Below are positions 31,901 to 43,900 of a stretch of DNA of 64,000 bases, piece by piece. Below the pieces are notes generated by a model, which did no database searches, was not told where the DNA came from, and was given only the letters and a program-made list of their open reading frames with translations. This DNA comes from Lucinisca nassula (lineage: Eukaryota; Mollusca; Bivalvia; Lucinida; Lucinidae): contig OY757011.1 of the NCBI GenBank assembly GCA_963580285.1, positions 99,788,316 to 99,852,315 of the forward strand, given 5' to 3'. The position numbers and the translations under genes are program-made. The number at the start of each line of letters is the position of its first letter. The first letter of the stretch is position 1.

Positions 31901-34900
31901 AAAAAGTTCCTAGAATAAAAACACCTGGTGCGCCGTGTATCTGAAAGGGCCTATGAAAGGTACATTGGTGATATACTTGGAATGAACCAATCAACAGATG
32001 ACCCTGATAGTCCCATCAAGGTCAACACCAAGAAACTATACTCCCTACTAAAACACTCAAAGCAGGACAACAGCGGCATATCATTCCTAAAGGCTAATGG
32101 ACAGACTCACACATCAGATGTAGACAAAGCAAACACTCTCAACCAGCAGTTCCAATCAGTTTTCAGTCCCAAGTCCCCCATAAGTTTGAAAGCCCTTACC
32201 CAAATGACTCTGCAGGACCTGCATGATTCCGGAGTCGCCCAGCCCTTTCAGCCCAGCCCTTATACCAATATGCCTGATATTCAAATCTCAGCCAATGGTA
32301 TTGAATGCCTTCTTAAAAAACACTCAACCCCCATAAGGCATCAGGTCTAGACCAGCTGAAACCTATAGTACTTCAAAACCTCCACAAAGAGCTAGCCCCA
32401 ATCCTCCAAATAATTTTCCAAAAGTCTATTGACCAGGGAAAATTGCCCACCATATGGAAAGAGGCCAATGTATCCCCCATATTCAAAAAGGGGGATAAAA
32501 CTGATCCTGCCAACTATCGCCCTATCTCCCTAACATGTGTTCTATGCAAAGTGCTTGAACACATTGTGGCTTCCAGTATGTCCAAGCACTTCAACAGCCA
32601 GAACATTCTTTATGAACTACAGCATGGGTTCCAAGAAAGGCATTCCTGCGAGACCCAATTATTCATGTTGATAGATGAATTATCTAGAAACATGCAATTA
32701 AGAAAACAGACTGATTTAATTTTACTGGATTTCAGCAAAGCTTTTGACAAAGTCGCCCACGAAAAACTTTTACAAAAACTTCACTACTACGGCATCAGGG
32801 GCGGCACTCTAAATTGGATAAAAAATTTCTTAGATAACAGGTCACAGTCTGTTGTCACTAATGGTACCAACTCCAGCATTATCCCGGTCTCCTCTGGTGT
32901 CCCGCAGGGCTCTGTTCTCGGACCTATACTGTTTCTTGCATACATAAATGACCTCCCAGAGCAGGTTAGGTCAAAAGTCCGACTCTTTGCTGACAACACA
33001 GCAATGTACTTATGCATTAGCTCCTTGTCTGAAGCAAACCTCCTTCAAGAAGATCTCTGCAAATTGGAGCTATGGGAAAAGGCCTGGGACATGAACTTCA
33101 ACATGACAAAATGTCAGGTTTTACATGTCACCAGGCTGAAGACACCCATTCCCTCCAAATACTTCCTCCATAACACTGAACTTGAAAGTGTGTCTGCTGC
33201 AAAGTACCTTGGGGTCACCATATCTGACGACCTCAGCTGGGGAACGCACATAGACAATATCACAAAAAAGGCAAATCAAACTCTCAGCTTTATCAAAAGA
33301 AATATCAAAGTACACAACCAAGACCTTAAGTCCACAGCATACAAAACCCTTGTCCGACCGCAATTGGAATATGCTTCCAGTGTCTGGTCACCCCATACAG
33401 CTACAGATATCTACAAACTTGAATCTGTCCAACGCAGAGCTGCCAGGTGGGCCACACGAGACTATAGGTACACATCAAGTGTTACAGCTATGCTTGGAAA
33501 ACTCCAATGGCGTCCACTAGATCAGTGACGCATCGATAATCGCCTTATCATGCTATACAAGATCACGCAAGACCTTGTTGCAATCCCTGTCTCAGATTAC
33601 CTCACACCCAATCGCAGAGAGTCGAAATTTATCCACCCTTTGGCATACAAGCAAATCCCTACCCAGACCAACTATCACAAGTATAGCTTCTTCCCAAGAT
33701 CAGTTATACACTGGAAAGCTCTTCCAGCCTATATTGTTTTGCTACCAACCTTGGCACAGTTCTGTCATGCTGTCTGCCAGGTGGTGCATGTGTCCCCCTA
33801 AGCCACCAGATTTTGTTTTTATCTTTTAACTATACTAACTTTCTTTTCGCACTGTATAAACTCATTTCACCTACTTTGCTTACCTTTTATTTCAGCTAAC
33901 CCCCTTTAGCACTTGGTATACCGGATACCCTTCTGTTGTCCTCTTATGAGGTTTAGAAGTATCAGAAGAAAGAAAGAAAAGTACCAACAATCTATGCTTT
34001 TGAGCAAGAATAGCGATAATAATAGATTACTTTGTATGTAAATTCCACTTTTCTCTGTATTAAGGGTGTTTATTACAGAGACATGTTAATGAAGTGAGTA
34101 TTACTATGACTTATAGGCCCCCGCCCATTGGGGATTGGAGAATCAGATTGGGCTGCAAGTTGCGCCCGTGCAGAGCTGAAACCGACCGCACTAGAGTACT
34201 GGTAAACAATTTAGAAGGACTAAGCCTGCTCAGTCAAGGTGGTATGAGTCAGAATGGCCAGTGCATATAAGCCTTTTGGTTTCATAGGGGGGCAGGGCTC
34301 GAGATGTCATTTCATTTCAATGTCAGGTAAAAGTCCATCAAAACTGAAAACAACATCTCCAAAATGTCCTAAATAATGTTGATGGGGACGTTAAAACTCA
34401 ATTCAAACAAACAAAAGCACTATGACTTACAAGTTTGACACATATAATAAATGGCGGTTTAGCATCTTTGAAATGTACAACTGGAATCTTTGGTTTAGTT
34501 CTCTCCTGAAAGATATGTATGTCATAGTGAATCTATATATTGGGACAGACTGGCCTTAGCAAACAGTGAAGACCCTGATCAGACTACTCCTGAAGGAGCA
34601 GTCTGATCAGGGTCTACTCTGTTTGCAATTTCTTCGGCACATTTTGGACTCCTTGCTGGATCGTGTAAGAAATTTGCTAAAATTTTAGGAGAATTACAGC
34701 AAGTCCTCAAGGTGTCAAAATTTTTAGGATTTTTACAGTACAATGACACTTCAATGACTATTAAATTAACCCTCTGACTGCTACATAAAATTCTAGAGCA
34801 GACGACAAACAGGGACAGCTTGTTAAAAAAAACTAACAACGTCGTTAGTTAAAATATCGTTAAAACTTTGATCATTTAATATGACATACTGACAAATACT

Positions 34901-37900
34901 TTTTTTTCAGCAAATGTACTAGAATTTTAGACATTGTACTTGCTAGAACAGTTAACAAGCTGACCACTGATGAGCTTATTAAGCTAAAGATGCTTTGAAC
35001 CTGGACCCATAAGACGCCAATCACGTCAATTAAAGTTGCCATCCCTAGATGCAAGTTTGTATCCAGGCAAGTTTGTACCAAGAAACATTAATGTGGCTTT
35101 TATAGTTCTTGAGAAATAGACTTGTCCATTTTGGGTGAATGCCAAGATTTGTCACAAATGTGGACAGATTGACAAATGGACTTCCGATGGATCAATGGAA
35201 AATCCGACTCCTATAAAGAAGTGTGACAAAAATGATAAATTCTTTATATGTTTATTACCTTTGATTCTTCATAAATATAGACCTGCTTTGCTATCTTTTT
35301 CTCATCCACATCACAGAAAGCACATACCTGAAATTAATGGTATTTTTGGTTACTGACTTTATATTGTGAAATATTCGGCACGAGTTCATATGGCGCAGGA
35401 TGCACAAGCTTTAGAGTGCGTCTTGGCCATATGAACGAGTGCCGATATTTCACAATATAAAGTCAATAACTATAAAGTCAATAACCTTTTTATTATATAC
35501 CCAAACTTGGACTCTGTGCCAGAATTCAGGATTGCCTGGCATGGAAATTTGAACGTAAAATAAGGTTAGACATCTTTAAGTGCTTTGAAATGGAAAATTA
35601 TGCACATTGTTAAGTGTCTTCCTACACGATGAAAAACCACGCCCAATGGCGCCAAAGTGAAGATGATGTTAACGTCGGTTGACGTGACGTCATTAAAAAC
35701 ATTAATGTTTCCCAACGCAGGACGCCATGTTTACCAAAGTGTCAGTTTTGTTTCTTTCAAAATACTCTTGATTTCCTAAAAGAAATTATTGAATATCTGA
35801 ACAGATTGCAGGTAGGTCATATCTGCCAGCATAAAAAGCGCTGTATGCGCCCTGTCACAGCCTATATTTATTCTGTTTTAGGTTGTTTCAGATGATACGC
35901 ACGACAACATGCCTGCCGATTTTTAGTATCGAAGTGGACAAATTTGAAAGTAGTTCTATTTTGAACGTGACTGCTTATCTATGGGCAATATGAACTTGAC
36001 TACGGGCAATATGGAAAAATATTGACCAGTAACTTCTGTACAAAGTAAACGGGACATTTTCTGGGTATATAATAATAACCCATAAGATGCCAATCATGAC
36101 AATTGTCACTTGTTTTATTGTCTGCTGGTTACTCTACAAGTCATTTTCGCAAACAGTGTGTCCTTTAGGGGCAGTCTGATCTGGGTCCACACTGTTTGCC
36201 TGTATGCAAAAAATATTTTTAAAAAGTTTACAAGAAGATCTGGTCTGGGTCCACACTGCTTGCAAAATCTAATTTTAAAGTACTTGGCAGACAACAAAGC
36301 AGACTTCAATTGTTGTGATTGGCATTTTATGGTTAAGATTTCTATTACAGTCTTCAAGTTAACCCTTTACCAATCAGGGATTTTGTGAATTTCGCTGATT
36401 TTCACAGTGTTGTGCCTGAAAGCAACTTCAACTAGCCATAGTTTCATAATGGATGGTCTGTTTTACACCAAACTCAGTATGAATGTTAATTGGGCAGTTG
36501 CCTTTCAAATGCAACCTTTCATGACTTGATCATTGTTGTCATGGTAAAGAGGGGGCATCTCAAAGTTGGCAAAAAGTGTGTTTTCACATGAATTTTTGAC
36601 CACATTTTAATCTTCACACAGCTGTCAAGGCAACAATTAAGGTGTTTGGCACTGGCCATTTTCACTGTTTGCAGCATGTTTTATCAGCATCAATTTTCAG
36701 GCTTTTTTGACCCCAGACACCCTAGATATCAATTTTAGCGGCCGGTTGGGCCATACACCCAAAATTTTTCGGGATGCCCCTTCAATCCCCCCCAAAATAT
36801 TCTTAGTGGGGAGGCACATGAAAAAACAGGTCACTTTTTGCCCAGCAAATCCTAAAGCAAACATAATTATCCAGGGGTAGAAATGCACATTTTAGGTGCT
36901 TTTGGGGCTTAAAATGGGGGTGGGGGTGCAGACACATAAAAACACGTATCTGAGTGGGAAAGGGTTAAGCTTGTTACAACACCATGCATATTGACCTTTA
37001 GCATGCTGAATTATATTAATACTTGCCCTTTGGAGGGGGTGCTCTTATTTCGTCAGCCATAATTTCCTTAAACCTGAACCGGTTCTGCTCATACTTTGAC
37101 ACATTATAGGCAAGATATCTTCTGCCATTTCTACCAGAAGTATTATGGGCCATGTGAACTCCAAATATAGCGGTAACGTGATCTGACCGGGAAGTGTTTA
37201 AGACACATAAAAAAAAAACAAGATTTGTTTGTGAAACACGAACATGTCCCCGGGTATGGTCATTTATTATGCTCCCGATGCATTCATCACACTTAGACCA
37301 TGTGTCATGAACAAGGAAGACAACTCTTGCATTTTTGGTTTTTTAATTATCTGCCCTTGACTTAGTACCATATAGTAAACTGTGTCCGGGCCATAACTCC
37401 TAAACCGTATGGAATATATTCATGAAACTTCACAGGTAATGCACACTGAGACGATGTGTCATGAACAAGGAAGACAACTCTTGCATTTTTGGTTTTTGGA
37501 TTATCTGCCCTTGATGCATATATTTTATGATTGATTTGAAGTACATTTGTAATATTTTTTATGAATGGCATTTGGCGGGGGCATCCGTGTCCTATGGACA
37601 CTTTTTCTAGTTTGTCAAAGTTGTTCACAGTTCAAGGTCAAGGTCACAGGTCAAGATTTTTTGTTTTAGTAGGAAGCCCTTGACACAAGGAACATACATG
37701 CCAAATATAAAGACTATCTTAAACGGTTCAATAGTTATGAACAATAATATTTTTTTCTTTTAAGTAGGTCATAGGTCAATGTCACAGATCAAAATATTTT
37801 ACATGAATGTAAAGCTCTTGTCACAAGGAACCTACATGCCAAATGTGAAGGCCCCGGTAGCTCAGTTGGTAGAGTGTCCACTCCGGGGAACGGGAGGTCA

Positions 37901-40900
37901 CGGGTTCTATCCTTGGCCGCGACATACCAAAGTCGTTAAAAATGGTACTAGCTGCTCCTTGCTTGGCACTCAGATTTACGGGGTAGAGCTAGGACTGGTC
38001 GACCCAGTGTCAGGATAATGTGACTGGGTGTGGTATCATGAAATGTGTCTGGGACATGATACTTCAGTGCGGCAGCACTATAAAAGTAAGCATTGAGCTC
38101 CCTGTCGCAACCAGACACCGTCGTGATATGACTGAAAAATTGTTGAAAGCGACGTTAAACCTGAATTCACACACACACACTCCATCTTAAACGGTTCAAA
38201 AGTTATGAACAACTTTATTTTTTTCTTTTAAGTAGGTCAAAGGTCAAGGTCAAATTTTTTGCATAAATGTAAACTCTTATCACAGGGAACCTACATGCCA
38301 AATATGAATGCTCTATCTCAACTAGTTCAAAAGTTATGACCAAGGTTAAAGTTGTCCACGTAAATCCAACAAACAAACAAACAGACAGGGCAAAAACTAT
38401 ATGTCCCCACTATCGCTACCGGGGACATAAAAAAAGAACTACAAGACAATAGTGCTCAGGGTGTGCTTGGAAGAATATAATTGATAGCTTGTGTAGCTAC
38501 CTATATTATGGCTACATATTTATCACCAGTAGTTGTTTAGATTGATTGGGTCTAGTATGCACAAAATTGTCAAAAGAGCTAAGGCGGACCTGCTGAAGAC
38601 TGGTACTTCAGAAATTGTCGATTTTTAACATCATTTCTGGGTGTAAAATCCAACAGCCAGTAATGTTGGTAAAACCTGTGCCCTTCTAAGAAAGAAGGAT
38701 CCCTCCTGCATCGGACAACCTTATTGGATGGAGTGTACTTGCTTTCTTATCAGCGTGATAAATTGCTCAATTTGGACCACCCCATGGGGCGACTTAAGTC
38801 ACCTACAACACGCTGAAGGTTCAAATATCACATAAGCTGCCTTTTGCACCAAGGATTTCTTTTTCATAACAACCACTTTCAAGGCTGACTGCATACTTCC
38901 AAAAATTTGTTACCTTCTTCTGATTTTCAAGAGAAAGAGATCTGTAGAGTTTTCTCCCCTGTTTCCCCGCATTCCAGATTGTAAATGTCTGCCATTTGCT
39001 GAGGACTTGTGTTTGTAGGAATTCTACCCGCAGTTTCCATATGGTTTCTCTGTACAAGAAAAATTAAGAAAACCAGACCCATAAAATAATCAATAAACCA
39101 AGAAGACAATCTAATATGTAAGTAGCATGGAATTCGGGCCTTTCTTAAAAATTCCAAAATTATTCATATTGTTTAAAATTGATAAGTCTGTTGTTATGAG
39201 CCAAGCATAGCAGAAAAGAATATAGCGAAAACAAGGAAAAAGTTTTGAACTATTTAACAAATTTTATTTTAAAAATCTTAAAGAAATAAAATGAACAAAC
39301 TACCGTATTCGACCTAATTACCGCACATGCTCCTATAAGCGCACACCAAATCTATTTTTAAAAAGGAAATGCATAAGCCCACACTTTACAGTAACCTCCC
39401 CGTGGAAGCTCTCACAGTAAATCTATAAAAAAAATTACCGTTATTTCTTCAACAGTGGAGGCAATGCTTTAATATCCTTTTCCGTCCCATTAAATATCAT
39501 CATGCATCATCTCAGAAGCTATTGTTTTCGCATCGAGTGTGCGCTAATTAGGTAGATTTTTCACTGTGATTTTTATAAACGATTTTGAAAACACTAAGCG
39601 CACGGTGCGGTTATTAGGGCAATACGGTATTTGTTCACTGTTTGCCTACATAAAGCCGTAATAATGTGTCTGATCAAATCCTACACTTTATAGTTTCTCA
39701 ATAAGCACAAAGTCCACAACGAATATTAATCCTTTAGTAATCCAACAAAAATTTAGAAACAATGTCAGGAAACATTTTCTCAAAACTGAAACTATATAAA
39801 AATATTTCTCCTTGTACAGAATCAAGGAAAATGATTGACTGACTGTTTTGAGTTTAACGGCATGTCAACCCTTGTGGGTCATTTTGCGTCGTCTCCCAAA
39901 AAAAGGGAGAATAGAGATAGAAGAGATAGTAGGGGAGATAAAAAAGAGGGACAGAGGAGAAAAAAAAGAAACTGAATGGAAGTGTAGAAACAGAAGAAAT
40001 AACAACATCCCCACTCTACCCTCACCTGCTGCAAGGACAGCATGCCTTGTCCTACTGTAAGCCAATATCAGTTGGAGAACCCAGTGAGAATAGAAGAAAA
40101 AGCTAGAAAAAGAATTTGTTCATATGCAAAATCTTATATGGTTGTAGTAGATTCTAGAATTTTGTTATAACTTTTTCTGTAAACATTTTGTTGGCCAGTT
40201 TTGAAAATTCCACCATATTCCAGACAATTCTTTCCACAAATAGCAAGTAACCCTTATCCTGCCAAATAAACTGATTTAGACACACCCATTGCTGACTATC
40301 AACCAATCAAATTACTTGACATAATGTTGTTGTTCAATTCACAAACTGCATGACAAACAGTGTAGATCCTGATCAGATTGAGTCTTCAGAAGCCATCTGA
40401 TCTGAATCTACACTATTTCCAAAGGTAGTGGTTGTCATGATCAGCAGGGTAAGTGTTGAGGAAGTAGTATGTTCATTTGTTTGATTGTGGTTAACACCCC
40501 TGTCAACACTATTGAGTTCATTTTGGAGATGTTGCTTCCAGTTTTGTGGGACTTTTACCCGTTATGGAGATGAAATGACATCTCAAGCCCTGCCGCCCAA
40601 TAAAACCAATAGGAGTTATATGCACTGGACAGTCTGACTCACACCATTTTGCCTGGACAGGCTTAGTCCATGCAAGCGGTTTACCAGTACTCATGTGAGG
40701 TCAGTTTCAGCTCTTTGTGGAAGCACTGTGCAGCCCAATTTATTTCTCCAGGGGCCAAAGTAGTATGAACTGTCCAGAAAGTGGGTCAGACATGTAAATA
40801 AAACTTTATAACAAACAAGATGTGTTTGTGAAACACTGATGCCCCCAAACAGCAAATGTTAAATATCTTTTTCTCATCCACATCACAGAAAGTACATACC

Positions 40901-43900
40901 TGAAATTAATGGTATTAACCCATAAGATGCCAATCACAACAATTGTCACTGTTTTGCCATCTGCCAGTTACTTTAAAAGTCATTTTTGCAAACAATGTGG
41001 ACCCAGATCAGACTGCTCCTAGAATCAGACTGCTCCTCTAGGAGCAGTCTGATCTGGGTCCACACTGTTTGCCTGCATGCAAAAATATTTTTAAAAAGTT
41101 TGCAAGAAGATTCAGCAGACGACATAAGCAGATGACATTTTCAGATGAAGTTAGAGGAGCAGTCTGATCTGGGTCAACACTGTTCGCAAAAACTGTATCA
41201 CTAAGCAATCAAAAGGTATGGCCAATGTTCAAGTCTTAAAAAAGTAGGTCAAGGTCACAAGAACAAAAATTATGGGATCGTTGGAAAGGTCTTGTGACAT
41301 AGAATGCACATGTGAAATAGTAAAGCCCTATCACTTACCAATCAAAAGTTATGGACTATGTTAAAGGTTTTAAAAAGTAGGTCAAACATTAAGGTCAAGG
41401 TCACGAGGTCAAAAAGTATGGTACCACTAGAAAGGTCTTGTGACAAGGAATGCACATGTGAAATATGAAAGCCCTATCACTTACCAATCGAAAGTTATGG
41501 CCAATGTTAAAGTTTTTAAAAAAGTAGGTCAAACTTCAAGGTCAAGGTCATGAGGTCAAAAATTATGGTACCACTATAAAATTCTTGTGACAAGGAATGC
41601 ACATGTGAAATATGAAAGCCCTATCACTTACCAATCAAAAGTTATGGCCAATGTTAAAGTTTTTAAAAAGTAGGTCAAACCTCAAGGTCAATTTCACGAG
41701 GTCAAAAATTATGACACCACTAAAAAGGTCTTGTGACAAGGAATGCACATGTGAAATATGAAAGCCCTATCACTTACCAATCAAAAGTTATGGCCAATGT
41801 TAAAGTTTTATTAAGTAGGTCAAATGTCAAGGTGAAGGTCACAAGGTCAAAAATTATGGTATCACTGGAAAGGTCTTGTTTTATGGAATAGACATGTGAA
41901 ATATGAAAGTCCTATCACCAACCAATCAAAAGTTATGGCCAATGTTAAAATTTTTAAAAGTAGGTCAAAAGTAGGTAAAATTTCAAGGTCAGGAGGTCAA
42001 AATTTATGGTACCTTTTGAAAGGTCTTGTGACAAGGAATGCACATGTGAAATATGAAAGCCTTATCAGTTACCATTCAAAAGTTATGCCCAATGTTAAGG
42101 TTTTTGCGGACAGACAAACAAACAGACAAACAGAGAAACAGATGGACAGACAGACCAAAATTTATATGCCCCCGAATCTTTGATTCCGGGGGCATAATAA
42201 AGTACTTATACATAACACTATCTCCACATATCATAAAGTCTGTACTCTTCACAAAGCAAGCATTTTTGATATTAAAGTTGAAATTGCCTAATATTTACTG
42301 GTATGGTATAAAGGTAAAATTGCCCCCACCCATCAGGGCTTGGAGAAATAAATTGGGCTGCATAATGCTTACATGCAAAGCTGCAACCGACTGCATGTGA
42401 GTACTGGTAAACTGCTTAGAAGGTCTAAGACTGCTCAGGCCAAGTGGTGCAAGTTGGCCCGTCCATGTATATAAACCCAATAGGTTTGCTTGGGCGGCAG
42501 GAATTCAGATGTCATTTCATCTCGATGATGGGTAAAAGTCTCACAAAATTGGAAGCAATGTCTCCAAAATGACCTAAATAGTTGTGATGGGGATGTTAAA
42601 CCTCAAATCAAACAAAAATGAAGGTAAAAATCATTTACCCTAAGGGACATATTTTGGAGATGACTCTCCAAAATTGTTATTTGAGGAGATAAATTCTTAG
42701 TTGTATGGGTGAAAATTTTGTGTAAGGGGAATGGGAACAACTGGCAGATTTTTCCGTCATTTTTCAAAGGGAGACAACTTTTGGAATTTCCTGTTCACTT
42801 TTCTATAGGCTTAGTCCCACTGAAAAAGGGGTCTACTCTTAAAGGAAAGAATTTGCTCCCCAGGAGCAAATTCTTTCCTTTAAGAGTTGACCTCTATTTT
42901 TGAAGGATTTGCCTCCCCTGAAGGTGTATCCATTCCCTTTAAAAGTTATTCATCAGTGGTTTCTCAAATAATGTATTAACCCTTAACCCTTTTTGTACCA
43001 AATGGAATCTTCTTCCTTATATACAGCAGGAGTCCATTTCATAATTTTAGGGTGTCAGGCTGTGTTTTTCATCAAAATTTATTTGGAAAATGACTGAACT
43101 TTCAACAAATAATACAGGCCCTGATGAGACGCCACGTTCTGCAGCATCTCATCTGGGCCTGCACTGTTTGCCAAGGTACCCCTTTGGGGTTTCCAGTACA
43201 TAATGGGTTAAGATGGCGAGAAAAACTACATCTGAAAATGCCGTCTGCTTATGTTGTCTGCTGAATTTCTTTTGCAAAGATTTTAAAAAATATTTTTGCA
43301 TACAGGCAAACAGTGTGGGCCCAGATCAGACTGCTCCTACAGGAGCAGTCTGATTTGGGTTCACACCGTTTGCAAAAAAAAATACTTTTAAGGTAACCGG
43401 CAGATGGCAAAGCAGACGACAATTGTCATGATTGGCATTTTATGGGTTAACATACAGCAGACAATTTACCTCTCCAAATGATAATACAATTTTCCCTTCG
43501 TCATTGAATTGTGTAAAAGGGAATAGCGTTATACATACTCTTTGACAGAGAAAGTTGCAGCCTCCTGGTGGTATCTGTATGTGATTAGAGGCTTGTCAAC
43601 CCTGTACACCCCTCCACCTAGCTCCAAATGCCTGTAGAAAAATATCAGATCCTCTGGTACACCCTGAAATAATGGTAAAGTACCCCTGGGGCCAGTTGTT
43701 CAAAGCGTTGTTAGCTTAACGAGCTCGTTAGTGGTCAAATAGTTAACTGTTCTAGAAAGAAAAATATCGAAAATTTTGGTATTTTTGCTGAAAAAAATGT
43801 GAGCAGCTTTTGCATCTGCAAAAGCTGCTCACATTTTTTCAGCAAAAATTTTAGCATACTTATTTGCCATATTCAATGATCAAAGTTTTAACGATACGTT

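Larger units (their letters stand above)
28720..33982 (+). mobile_element. CR1-type LINE inserted in MITE2
   Basis: The LINE occupies ~28872-33981. On its left is a MITE2 left half (28720-28871) ending GAGGTCGTTCTAA; on its right the complementary arm GTACCAACAATCTATGCTTT starts at 33982. The element has a ~330-bp 5' region, one long ORF with PHD, EN and RT parts, and a short 3' end terminating in (GAAA)n. No clear target-site duplication, as is usual for CR1. It is full length but broken by a nested transposon, a frameshift and two stop codons. Confidence 0.8.
37211..38431 (+). mobile_element. Helentron-like element with nested insertions
   Basis: 5' end CAAGATTTGTTTGTGAAACA then CGAACATGTCCCCGGG. 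3' end hairpin TGTCCCCACTATCGCTACCG then GGGACAT at ~38400-38427. The ~150-bp core (TCAAGGTCACAGGTCAA, CCTACATGCCAAAT) is interrupted by a reversed element at 37270-37620 and by a SINE at 37849-38180. Confidence 0.75.
40815..42200 (+). mobile_element. Helentron-like element carrying an exon fragment
   Basis: 5' end AACAAGATGTGTTTGTGAAA then CACTGATGCCCCC. The core has about six ~165-bp units (GGTCTTGTGACAAGGAATGC, ATGAAAGCCCTATCACTTAC, CAATCAAAAGTTATGGCCAA, AAAGTAGGTCAAA). 3' end: (GACAAACA)n-like tract, then hairpin ATGCCCCCGAATC/GATTCCGGGGGCAT at 42169-42195. Between 5' end and core are an exon fragment (40864-40916) and a family B MITE (40915-~41190), absent from the shorter relative at 60523-60825. 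Confidence 0.8.

Noticed and set aside
31483..33363. Minus-strand frames opposite the CR1 RT
   Set aside because: Antisense shadows of the LINE ORF.
35135..35356. 73-codon + frame
   Set aside because: Antisense to a genuine B3GNTL1 exon on the minus strand.
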